A stretch of 64,000 nt of DNA. Origin: Calcarisporiella thermophila CBS 279.70. Lineage: Eukaryota; Calcarisporiellomycota. The notes beneath the pieces were generated by a model. The model did no database searches, was not told where the DNA came from, and worked only from the letters and a program-made list of their open reading frames with translations. Position numbers and translations under genes: made by a program. The stretch spans positions 615,905 through 679,904 of the forward strand of contig NW_027192204.1 in assembly GCF_041956535.1 (NCBI RefSeq), read 5' to 3'. Positions 44,813 through 55,727 of the stretch are shown piece after piece; position 1 is the stretch's first letter; every line of letters starts with the position of its first letter.

Positions 44813-47800
44813 ATGTCGGATGGCATCGCGTCCGATCGGCACAAGCAGATACAGCATGTGGGCGTTAGAGTAGAACCTAAGTATTTCAGGTATGAATTTA
44901 AAGCGATTTTGTTAAGGCAACAAGCAGAGAATGATTAAAGGCTTGCACTAAATGATAATATTATTCAACCTATTCTCTAAATTATCTAGGGATCCCACTA
45001 CTCGTGAATCCATCAGTTCTCTCGTGCACACCGTGACCTCGTACGCACAGAACATTTCGCGCCGCCTTAGTACTCCACATGTTCCATCATTTCCTCATCC
45101 CAATGTATCAGATCCGCGCTTGCGTCATGCACCACATCCACCGTTTGCGGTAGATGAACAGCATCTCCAGTACACCAATTTTACTACTCCTTCTGGAGAA
45201 GAGATTGATAGCAACGGTATTTTATGTTCAAAATTTGCTTGGCTTGACAGATCAAGATTTTGTCTCCTTCTGGGGTATAATGATGGATTTCAGGTATGGG
45301 ATGCGAGCGACCCTAATAACATCCATGAGCTTGTATCAGTTCGAGATCAGCAGCTTGGACCAGTAACTTGGATTGGGGAGATGCCTGAAGGTGTTGGCTC
45401 CGGTCTTGACGATGTTGAATGGGAAATGGGAGACTCAAAGAATTGCAAAGTAATTAGCCCGCTCCTAGCATTGATTGCTAAGCCAAATATATTGTCATCC
45501 CGGCTTGAATCTCGTTCGCTTCTTCACTTTTACTCTCTCCGCTTGCACAAAATCATAAAGACGATAGAGTTTGGAGAGGAGGATGAAGGAGGAGGCGAAA
45601 TTGTGTCTTGCCAGTGTGTTCGGCAGGTGATAGTTGTTGTAAGTAGTACAAAATATCACGAAAATCTTCTGTGAAAATATTTCTAATAATATGTTTGGTA
45701 GGCCACCACGACCACACTTCATTTCCTGTCTGCCCCCACTCTTACTCGCACAATCCCAATACTCTCCGATATTGCTGTGTCCTCTAACAATGAGCTTCCG
45801 GCTTTCGCACTCGGTTCTCGCTGGCTTGCCTACGCTTCCTCTTCTCCTATTCCCTCTTCTCGCCGAAGTAGCTCAAATGCGGAAGCAATTGGTGGAGATC
45901 GTGCCTACGATAAGGTGGCAAAAGAAGTGGCTAAAGAAGTAGTCCAGGGCGTTAAAGCAATCGGTGACTATGGTTATCAAACGCTATCATCTCTATTTTC
46001 CAATTCCATGCCCGCTATGACTTCTGGCGGAGCAGGTGGTATGGGAATTGGAGGGGGAGCATACTATGGAGGTGGAAGAATTTCTGCGGGATCACCAGTA
46101 CCTCCCTCACCATCATTTAACTCACGGCGATCAGCAAGTCTATCATCGCCTTTTCCTAGTCCTTTAAACCAGGTCAGCGGAGGAGGCACAGGATGGTATC
46201 CGAACGGACCGACCGGGAAGAGTGGAAAGGAGGGAGAAAACGCAGCAAATGAAACCGGCATAATCATGATCAGAGATCTACAAGCAATGCAGGCTAATAC
46301 CGGTAACAAAGGAGGAAGCGGGGGAGTGATTGCCCATTTCAAAGCCCATTCCAACCCTATCTGCATGCTTTCCTTTAACCTTGCTGGCACGTTACTGGCT
46401 TCTGCCTCCACACAAGGTCATACATTCCATGTCTTTGAAATTAGCCAGCGACCTCTTTCTGGCAATGCTGAGGTTCGACATCTCTATAAACTGAGCCGAG
46501 GCTATACGCTTGCAAGTGTGGTGGATATGCACTTCAGCACCGACTCGCTTTGGCTTGCCGTAAGTACAGCCCGTGGAACAACACATATGTATGCAATTAA
46601 TCCGTACGGAGGCGCCTCACATGTTGAATCGCATGTGAAGGGGCATGTTGTTAACGGGAGGAACCTGTACCCATGGACAGTCGTTGAACGAGGAGAACCT
46701 GTGACCATGAATCCAATCCTTCGTTTAAGGCTACGATCGCAGCCATTCTTGGAGGCAAAGGAATCGGTAGGGGAGCAGCAATATCACCAGCAACACTCAA
46801 CGCAACCCTCGCCACAGCGGTACACCCCCGATGGGACACCGCCTTACTATGACCATTACACTTTCCCTCCTTCACTCCCATCCTCTTACACAGGAGAGAG
46901 TGCCTTTGAATCTCGGCGACCTGGCATGTCTGCTTATTTCGTTCCACCTGGGATGCCACAATTGACGTTTTCATCTCCTCATATCCCATCTTCGCCTTCG
47001 AGTAACTCGGCACATTCTCCTTCTGGTATCTCTCTATCGGCACCTACATCTTCAATGTCAAAACAACTTTCTCGCGCGGGAAGCGCCCTAAAAGACTTGA
47101 AGCGGCGGTCATCTTCTCTGACCTATATGGCCGTTAATCAATTGGTGTCAGCAGTTTCGGCTGGTAACAATGTTTCCCATTACCAATCACCATATGGAGC
47201 CTCCTCCAATGCAGTCGGTGGTGATATCGGAAGTAATGTTATGAGCAGTCATAATAAGCGCGCATCATGGGCATCAAGTGGGAGCGATCCCGAGGAGGCA
47301 ATGATGTTTGCTTTCGAGGAGGAAGAGCGCAAAAAGAAAAATCACTATAGTGCCACGAAACCAGAAACAACGCAGGAGTGTACGACGCAGGACGTGTGGA
47401 CGCTCCATCCTGCTAAAGGCACCTTAACCCTTCATCGAGTATGGATAAGCGCGACATGGAGAGAAAAGAGAGAGCGAGGAAGACATATCATGGTTCCGGA
47501 ACTTGTGGTGGGCCAAGAAGCAATTGCAGAATGGGGAATAACCCGAGGTGCTGATTGGGACGAGGTGAAAGTGGCGATTCGTACTGGAGAAGAGAAGGCG
47601 GGTAGTGGTGTTAATCTCAACAATGTGGGTACGGATGATGCGGATGTAGCCATGGCTCAGACAAAGGTGTCTGGGAAGAAACAAATGGCCAACGGGCGCA
47701 AACCTTCTTCCTTCCGCTGGCTTGCTAACGCTGAGATTGCAACTCATGCAATTACACCCTATTCCCCGCCCTTTTTCACATCTTCTCAGTTTACCTGCCA

Positions 47801-48351
47801 CGTCTACATGGGCGAGTATGAGCATGAACTGGTTGCGGGGCGAGTGCCCATGACACGGATAGTGGATGTGAAGAAAGGGGAGGTATTCTTTGGAAGTGCC
47901 ACTGGCAGCAATGCTAGGCAAAAGCTGGTGCAGCCGCTCAACTCCATCAAAGGATCAGGAAGAGGCGGTGAAGGGGATGGAGAGGATTTGGCTGGGAACC
48001 TGTCTTTAGCGATGCGAACCAAACTGGAGTTTGATCCGTCGATGGCCAGTACTCCCATCATAATTGGTGGGAGCGAGGGAAGTTCTGGACATGGTATACT
48101 TAGCAAAAATGGTTCACTTTCTTAATAGCCAATACTAAACAGTTTCTACTTCCTATTTATGCTCCTTAGAATCCCTATCTTTCGATGACGCATTCATGAT
48201 ACAGGGCGATGAAGGAGGAGGGTTCGCGAAGCTTGCAACTGATGAGGAGTTTCGGATTGTGTTTGAGCAGGTCGGTGGAGGAAATACGGATGCGTTTTTA
48301 CATCCCTCTGCAGGGGATGCTAGTAGAAGAAAGACATTGGATGATAAATAG
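44813..48351 (+). CDS. BCAS3-domain WD40 protein (autophagy type)
   Basis: Exons 44813-44889, 44990-45638, 45702-48093 and 48170-48351; 1099 aa. The N-terminal half carries WD40-like blades: CLLLGYNDGFQVWD, ARPxLA-type strands, AHFKAHSNPICMLSFNLAGTLLASASTQGHTFHVFEI, and DSLWLAVSTARGTTHMYAI. The C-terminal BCAS3 region includes WTLHPAKGTLTLHRVWI and EWGITRGADWDEVK, with a Ser/Pro-rich insert between. Human BCAS3 and related WD40 proteins bind PI3P and associate with the phagophore, so a role in autophagy or membrane trafficking is likely. The first exon, MSDGIASDRHKQ, is joined with correct phase. Confidence 0.82.
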
Positions 48352-50155
48352 ATGTGAATTTTTATTCCTTTTTATTTTTTTTTCTTTGAAGGTCTCGTTT
48401 ATTATTTCGATTCAAATGCAAATTTTAAAGTTTAGGTTTTTTTTTGCTTTTTTATAATTTTTTTTTCTTGGATTCCTTTCCTCTATTAAATTTTTCCTCT
48501 TATTATTCTGTTTAAATACCGTTTTTTCACACCTTTTCTTTGCTTTATATTATGTATTATAAATTTTTGATCTTGTGTTTAAAGCTACAGCAACGAAAAA
48601 TAAAAAAAACTTCAAGAAACTCTTATGAGAAAACTATCTTGTTATACGATTTGAAGATTTAGTACACTCTCCGAGGCCGAAAAATACTAGGCGCTGGAAC
48701 TTGAGCACTGGATTGCGATAACAAAGACCTGCTAATATTCCAAACATGAATGATTTGTTAAGGCGCTCACCAATTGGAGATAAATATAAGTTTGCTGAAC
48801 AAAATAGTAGGAGGCTGGGATTGTAATCGAAAATCCCAAATTTTCACAGACCAGTGTAAATTTGCAGCCGAATGTATCAGATTGGATAAATATCCTGTAG
48901 TGAGAGATATCCCTCTCAGCCTCAGGCTTCGTTACTTATATGAGCGTGGCTTAGCATTTGAATTTACGTAAGTACTTGGACACGGCTAGTATGCTTGTGA
49001 AGCGTTGCCATTGTTTAATATTCGAAATAAAATCTTTTTTCGAAAACTTAAAATAGAAGAGCCTGAGTATAAGTTAAATGAGCTCGATTCATTCGTATTT
49101 TTCAGAGTACGCATTTATTGAGTATATATATAAATGTATTTACATGCGTGTAGTGGGTTTTTGTGCTATTCAGCAGGTCTCATTTCTCCAGTTGAATCAA
49201 CTTCAGCCCAGCAAGGTACCTTAGATTTGAAGCCACATTTCTTAATTTTTTTGGTCACTATCTTTTCCTTCCAAGAGCATCTATAACCGTCGGTGGACAC
49301 ATATCCATGAATGACAAGTCATTTTGTGTAAGGCACCAAGGGATTGATGCAAGGAGGTATCACTGCATTGCCTGTTTTCCTTGAGCCAAGCCAAATAACT
49401 ACAAATAAGCATTAATTTCATCAATAGTGAGCCCAATCTTCAGATAGCCAAGGAATCTTAGGATATCAAATCCAAAGTGCTTAATCAGCCCTAGGTATAT
49501 GAATTTGAAAATTTTATTTTTGCGATGAGCTCATGAAAATTTTAACAGCAGGATGAGTGATAGAATGAATGATGGGTGGTTTTGTAATTAACAGATGAAC
49601 TGGTTTAAATTGAAATATACATTAATTTTTTAGGTTAATCCAAGCAAAATGTACGTAAAATTGGAGTATAAATCATTCATTATGTAGCTTACGTATCAGA
49701 TGTTTTTCTCAGGTATATACAAATATATTTGAAATTTCTACGTATATTATCCCCTCAAAGCCTCTCTTATCCCTTATAGTAAATCCCTTTTATCATATTC
49801 TATTTTTACCGTCATTAACAAAAATATTCTTTAAATTATATTGTCTTTTTTGAGGATTCCCAAACCAGCATAATCGTTCCTTTTTTTTTCTTGCCTATGC
49901 ACATCTCATCTGTGTTGGGCTTCATTGCTTTTCCAGCACATAATAGTTAGAGAACCAATTCTCTTGTTCTATTTTAATCCTCTTTGTTGACATCTCTGGT
50001 TACCTACCATTTCACACTATCTTCATATCGCTAGATTGAAATATAGATTCTCCTCTCGCACTCATTACCATTCCCTCCCTCCTTGCTTTAGTTTTCTTCG
50101 TTTTTTCTCCCTTATCTCCTTTTGATCTCCCACCTCTAGATACTCATATTTCACA
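48352..50155. other. 1.8-kb gene-poor region with one exon-like block
   Basis: AT-rich. Only 48850-48967 looks exon-like (separate entry). Nothing else supported. Confidence 0.5.
48850..48967 (+). other. isolated exon-like block
   Basis: An open stretch bounded by a TTTTCACAG acceptor and a GTAAGT donor encodes about 39 residues including RLDKYPVVRDIPLSLRLRY. No partner exon in matching phase was found within about 300 nt on either side. It could be a gene relic, or an exon whose neighbours I missed. Confidence 0.25.
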
Positions 50156-51557
50156 ATGTCATTCCCTTTAAGTCGCCCACCAACATTAAGACGCCTAATA
50201 TCTGACTCCACCGCATCATCTTCAAACTGGGACTCATTTATCTGGCTTGCCCTATATTTTTTCTTCAATCTAGGGCTAACTATCTATAACAAAGTGGTGA
50301 TGCAGCTATTTGATTTTGGATATCCGTAAGTTTCTGCGAACATTAATTGCACATTGAATCTCTTTTCCTCCCTTGATATACATGTATTAATATACATATG
50401 TGGACAATTTACAATATAGATGGACATTGACGGGTATCCATACCTTTTGCGGGGCATGTGGGGCTTATATAGCCTATCAATTGGGCTACTTTAGACCGGC
50501 AAATCTGGGAGAAAGGGAAAGCATGGTTATGCTTCTTTTTTCAGTACTCTATACAATAAATATAGCCATCAGCAATGTTTCCTTGTAAGTGTTTTAATTT
50601 TTGTAAAGATATGACTGATATGCGCCTACCAATTTTAAATTGTTTCTTATTAGGAATCTTGTCACCGTCCCGTTTCATCAAGTGGTGCGAGCGATGACAC
50701 CACTCTTTACAATTATTTTATCGGTGATCTTTCTTAAGAAGCACTACTCAGTCATGATATATATTTCACTTATTCCAGTAAGTTTCACTGGAAGATTATT
50801 TATATCTTTATGATCAGAGTCTCATCTGTTTATCTTTTAACTCTTCTAGGTGATTGCTGGTGTAGCTTTTGCTACTTTCGGGGATTATAATTATACTCCT
50901 ACGGGTAGCTGCTGAAAAATTCGATTTCTATTTTTTAACATTTTTACTTACGCAAATGCTCTTTCTTGGTATACAGGATTCTTTTTAACGGTTCTTGGAG
51001 GTGTGCTTGCAGCGCTCAAGACTGTTGTCACAAATCGGGTTCAAGTGGGTCGTCTTAAACTTCACCCATTGGATCTCTTACTGCGTATGTCACCGCTTGC
51101 TTTCGTCCAAACAATGATATACGCATATGTGACTGGCGAACTAGCGGAACTCCAGGAATTTGCCTACACGGGTGCACTTAACTCTGTCCTTTGTGTTGCC
51201 TTATTGGCAAATGGAGTAATAGCCTTCTTTTTGAATGTCGTAAGTTTTACGGCAAACAAGAAGACGAGCGCCCTAACGATGACGGTCGCTGGAAATGTGA
51301 AACAGGTGTTAACAATTGTGCTCGCGGTGGTTATATTCCACCTCAATATTACTCTCATGAATGCCCTTGGTATTCTTTTGACCTTGGTGGGCGGTGCATG
51401 GTACACTAAAATTGAGTTAGCCGAAAAACAGGGCAATGCGAAGAGTGGGTTCTCCCTGTCTGCAGTGGCGGCTAATGGCCGCAAGCTAACTCCAGGAGAC
51501 TCCATCCTAGGGACGACTGGAAGCGAAACCCTTGGAGGGATACGAACATCTCGATAA
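50156..51557 (+). CDS. TPT/nucleotide-sugar transporter-family protein (SLC35-like)
   Basis: Five exons: 50156-50325, 50420-50584, 50654-50777, 50850-50904, 50977-51557; 364 aa with about ten membrane helices. Family traits: FNLGLTIYNKVVMQ in helix 1, NVSLNLVTVPFHQVVRAMTPLFTIILSVIFLKKHYS in the middle repeat, GDYNYTPTGFFLTVLGGVLAALKTVVTNRV, and a second repeat ending in NALGILLTLVGGAWYTKIE. These proteins exchange nucleotide sugars or phosphorylated compounds across Golgi/ER membranes. The fungal relatives are usually annotated as GDP-mannose or UDP-sugar transporters, but specificity cannot be read. Confidence 0.85.
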
Positions 51558-51948
51558 CCACTACCACATACTTTTATATATATTCTCTTATATTCTTAAT
51601 TTCACTCTATTCATTTTATTCTTTTCAAGCTGCTTGGAAAAAAAAACTATGGTTATAACACTGTGAGAATTCTGTCCAAGAAAAACCAAAAAAAAACTGG
51701 TATCTTTGAATAATCCTTTATTATTATCACAGTATTATTTTAACTCTGATAGATCATTGCGTCTCTCCAATTTCTTTCTTTTTTTGTTGTTTGTAATTAT
51801 TTATTATTGAAAACGGAACCGCCAAATATGCTCGATATATTTTTTTCCCTTGTATAGCTTTTTTTTATAAAATCTTTTATTTTTGGGCATTAATAGACAA
51901 TGTCATTTTAATACAAGTTTGAGATATAAGGTCAAAGGAATTAGTAAG
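51558..51948. other. convergent intergenic spacer
   Basis: AT-rich shared 3' region of the transporter (+) and the helical protein (-). Confidence 0.65.
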
Positions 51949-53898
51949 TTACAATCGATTCATTTCCATCGAGTACATACTCTCCAATTTTGACAAGATC
52001 CCTCGGACTCCAGTTGAAGCACCTTCGAACTCATGTAAGAAATCTAGGACAATAGTGAGGGAAGCAAGATTGGGGCATAAGCCAGTTTGAGTCCCGTACA
52101 CCAATATTTCAACTAAATTTTCAAGGAGATCCACATCCCGTGTCGCTCGCCATATTGCAAGAGTGATATCCGCTAGGAGCAGCCAGTGACCTTCAAAGTT
52201 ATCGCAGCCTTTGTCTATTAGTTGCTTAACAGCACGGGCATCCTGTCTCAATACTGCTGGTTTGAGAGAGGCCAAGAATTGCTGTACGCTTGTCAAAGAA
52301 GTATTGAAATGGGAAGAGGAAGTGGGAAACGAGAGATAAACGATGTATTCTAAAGCCGAATTTTGCTATATTAAATGGATAAATAAGACACTGAAATGGC
52401 AGAGGAATAAGTAAAGGTGAGAAGGAAGTCATTATTACCTCTATTTCCTTGCTAAATAACTTATCAATGGCATCAACCCTCAACAGATTTCCAATTCCCC
52501 ATAACCATACTAGCTGTTCGCGCTGTTTTATTGTTTCATACTCTCCAACGAGCAATGCCAATCTTCTCTCTTCATTTACAGCTTCGAGGGATCTTTTAAT
52601 AAAGGCAGAAAACAATGTTTGCATTGATTCTGGAGCAAACTGAGACATATTTTCATCGTTAAGTGTTGTGAACTTATTGCCCGCGAGCAAAGCTACGAGG
52701 CGTATAACTCGCCAGTCGGGGTGCTCTTCTATGTATCCTAATAGCACACGAATCCCGCGTGAGTACAACTCTGGATTACTCAGCATTATATTAAAAAAAT
52801 CTGATGCATCAAAATGCAGTTTAATTTGCACTGGTGATATATAGGAATAGCTGGGGGTGAAAAGTATGGGTGCTATGAGTGCAAGGAGCTCAGATTCAAG
52901 TACTTGAGGGTAGCAGAGCCAAAGAGAAAGCTTATCCTCAAGTGAAAGCCGTAGGTAAGCAGGAGAATCTGGGAGGGAGGCTACAAAATCATCGTAAAGG
53001 ACCGTATCCCTCCGACACATAGAATTTGTTCTTGCGACTTCACACCACTCCCATCCATTTCCTCGCCACTCCACACACCGTTCTAAATGAATTGCGCTTC
53101 TCACTACCTCTATTATCAAGTCGCTAGTTTCCTCATATCCCATCATTGCAATACATCCCTCAGCCACTTTCTTCACCAAAAATCTCTTTTCTTTTTCCAC
53201 TTTTATCTTCATCAGTGTGCCTATCGTCTCACGCAGAGTATGCATAAGCTCTTTGACTATGGCCCTTTCTATCGTAACTGACGATATCCCTAAGATGGAA
53301 GCAAATGACAGTAATGATTGATCATGGTGCGTCTGGGAATGAAACAGTGCACGTATTCGCTGAAGGCACCAGACTCGAGATCTGAATGGAAAAATAAATT
53401 AATTTAAGAAGCGGGATATTAGCATGAGACTCAGAAAAATTACCGGTTAAGAAGGGGGCCATCCATCTCACCGAAGCATTTCGCGTATTCTAATAAGCAT
53501 TTTGTAATCGCCTGACACAATTTGGGGTGGAGTGTCAATAATCTATTATACTAAAATATTTTATGTAAATTGGATTGGATGAGAGCGAAGTAAGCAAATA
53601 GAAAAAAGCACCGCCAATATAGTTAGCACTCGGCCTTCCTCCCTATATTTTTCCGCGCATTCGTCGGCAGTATCACAACTACCCAGTTTCTATACATACA
53701 TCCAAAAATATTAGTCATATTGTTAGTATTAATTTTGACTCGGCATACCTCAAAGAGAGTATCTAACCAACGAGATATATCAGGAATCAACGAAACGGAG
53801 TCGTGTGCATAAGCGAGCGAAAGAAAAGGATTTGTATTCACATTAGGGGTTATTTTATGCAGTAGAAATGGTAATGAGTCTACTGGATCTTTAGACAT
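51949..53898 (-). CDS. unrecognised alpha-helical protein, 564 aa
   Basis: Five exons on the minus strand: 53898-53749, 53689-53612, 53550-53444, 53381-52439, 52365-51949, all in consistent phase. The product is soluble and almost entirely helical by pattern, without signal peptide or membrane helix. Helical-repeat character is seen in FDASDFFNIMLSNPELYSRGIRVLLGYIEEHPDWRVIRLVALLAG and in the C-terminal IWRATRDVDLLENLVEILVYG. It resembles HEAT/ARM-like scaffold proteins, but I cannot name a family. The intron set and long coding exons argue that it is a real gene. Confidence 0.65.
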
Positions 53899-54217
53899 AC
53901 ATTAATTCTTTCCAAGATCTCTTTTTTAATCCCCATTAATATTATTTAATAGAGGTAAAAGGTGTGCTGCGCCATATTATAGAATATATGGCAGAAAAAT
54001 TTATAAAAGTTCAGATTTTGAGGGACCGTTAGGAATCACAAGGCGTAATATTTTTATTTGTAAATTCATTACTTTAAACATATCCCGATATCATTATTTG
54101 GAGATTGATATAACCAGTACTTACCTTCCGAATGGCAACATGGTACTTTCACGGTCTAAAATATAAAGTATTTAGTATTTGATATAAATAAACGAATTGC
54201 ATCAGAAAATGTGCATA

Positions 54218-54305
54218 AGCTCATGTTGAAGACTGAAGTGATTTTTTCTCATCACCGATCCAAGAATGGATCTGAGAGTGGTGCATGAATCAATTTTAAT
54301 CATCG
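54218..54305. ncRNA. structured 88-nt element, copy 1
   Basis: Contains a stem TCAT-CACC-GATCC with loop AAGAAT closing on GGATC-TGAGAGT-GGTG-C-ATGA. The same flanks and stem recur in copy 2 while the loop differs, suggesting selection on structure. Strand and function unknown. Confidence 0.4.
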
Positions 54306-54460
54306 CAAGCACACATGGACAGGGGATGAAATACTAACCAGTTATTCGCTAATTGGGTCGTTACGTGAATTGGAACAAAAACCGATCTATTAAGAGTAAA
54401 ATAGATATTAGATGATTCATATTGATATTGGTAAGCTGGTATCATTAAAAAATAATAGAA

Positions 54461-54547
54461 AGCTCATGTTGAAGACTGAAGTGTTTTTTTATCATCACCG
54501 ATCCACTCAAGGATCTGAGAGTGGTGCATGAAACAATTTAATCATAG
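54461..54547. ncRNA. structured 88-nt element, copy 2
   Basis: Same layout as copy 1, 243 nt downstream, with loop ACTCAA in place of AAGAAT. The first 23 bases, the 14-nt block around CATCACCGATCC and the 22 nt from GGATCTGAG to GCATGAA are shared. Confidence 0.4.
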
Positions 54548-55727
54548 CAAAGTAGAAAGTATGGATGAAAACTTACCTTAGTCAGTAGAAGTTGATAATT
54601 GATTAGACTCGTTAATTCTATGAGAAAATGCATATTCAATTAGAATTAATTTAATCCAATATCCAATTTCGAATTAAGAAATAGCATATCAGTAACTTCG
54701 AAAAATATCTTCAAAGTATATAATAATCAGAGAGATTCCCATTGAAGTTCAAGAAAGCATCATGTATGCATACAAAAGCTTCGATGGATGAATAGATATT
54801 TACCTCGTAAACACAATAAAAATCTTCGTCGTTAGGATGGATGCTAATAAGAGAAAATGGGAGTTGAATAGGGTTGACTCTAACGCGACGCGTTAATAAA
54901 GAGTGATTGCTGCGCCACAATACTTATTTTATTTTGATTATAAGATCAAAGAATAGGGAAGCCCGATAACAGATTAAATAGCGTTTCAAGTACTGAATTA
55001 AACTGCAAGCACCCACTGAGACAATATTTTTGGCTAAAACTCATACGATTGAGCTAGATGCTTAATCTCTTTCACGCCAACGTAGCCTTCTAATTTTCTC
55101 AGCTACCACAAGCATTTTGCAAATAAATAGAATGTAAAATATTATTAGAACATTGAAGTTGAGGAAGTTAAATAAGATGAATTTCAAAATAGGAAGGGGG
55201 TTGCAACATTGAACCGTTTTAAGTATAATAAATCTTTCATTTCCTAGTCAATAGAAAAGATACGGGTTATATTTAGACAAGACTCGTATTAAGGGCATGT
55301 AGATTGAGGCGCAAAGACACTCTATTCTCTCTTCCAGCTATATTTACTATACCGAGTGAAATGAGGAATTGGTAGAAATATGTGATCATGAAATCACCTA
55401 ATGTTTTGAAATTTGAAATAGAGAAAGATTTTACACTCAAAGAGCGGTTTATTTAATAATATAAGACAAAGAGTTTGTAATATCATATTATATATATTTG
55501 CCACTAGAAGAATGATCCTATTTCCTTATCTTTGCGTTTTTTCGTAGTTCTATTCTCTTTTTCACGCTCATTTAAATTTGACTGATATATTTTCTTTTAT
55601 GAATGAATAGTAGAATACATCTCTAAGAAATAAAAGACTTACCAATCCAACCAATCAAAATTTCATTTTTGAGCTTCTCCTTTTTGGAGTTTTTCAATCC
55701 TAGTCAAGTATACCCTAACTTAGACTC

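Larger units (their letters stand above)
53899..55727. other. gene-poor region containing two structured repeats
   Basis: AT-rich. Two copies of an 88-nt element lie at 54218-54305 and 54461-54547 (separate entries). No protein-coding gene is supported. Confidence 0.55.

Noticed and set aside
51949-53898. NELF-B/COBRA1 homologue
   Set aside because: Similar helical character, but no segment aligns convincingly by eye.
54218-54547. C/D-box snoRNA identity for the paired repeats
   Set aside because: On the minus strand GTGATGA resembles a C box, but no CTGA D box lies at the expected place.
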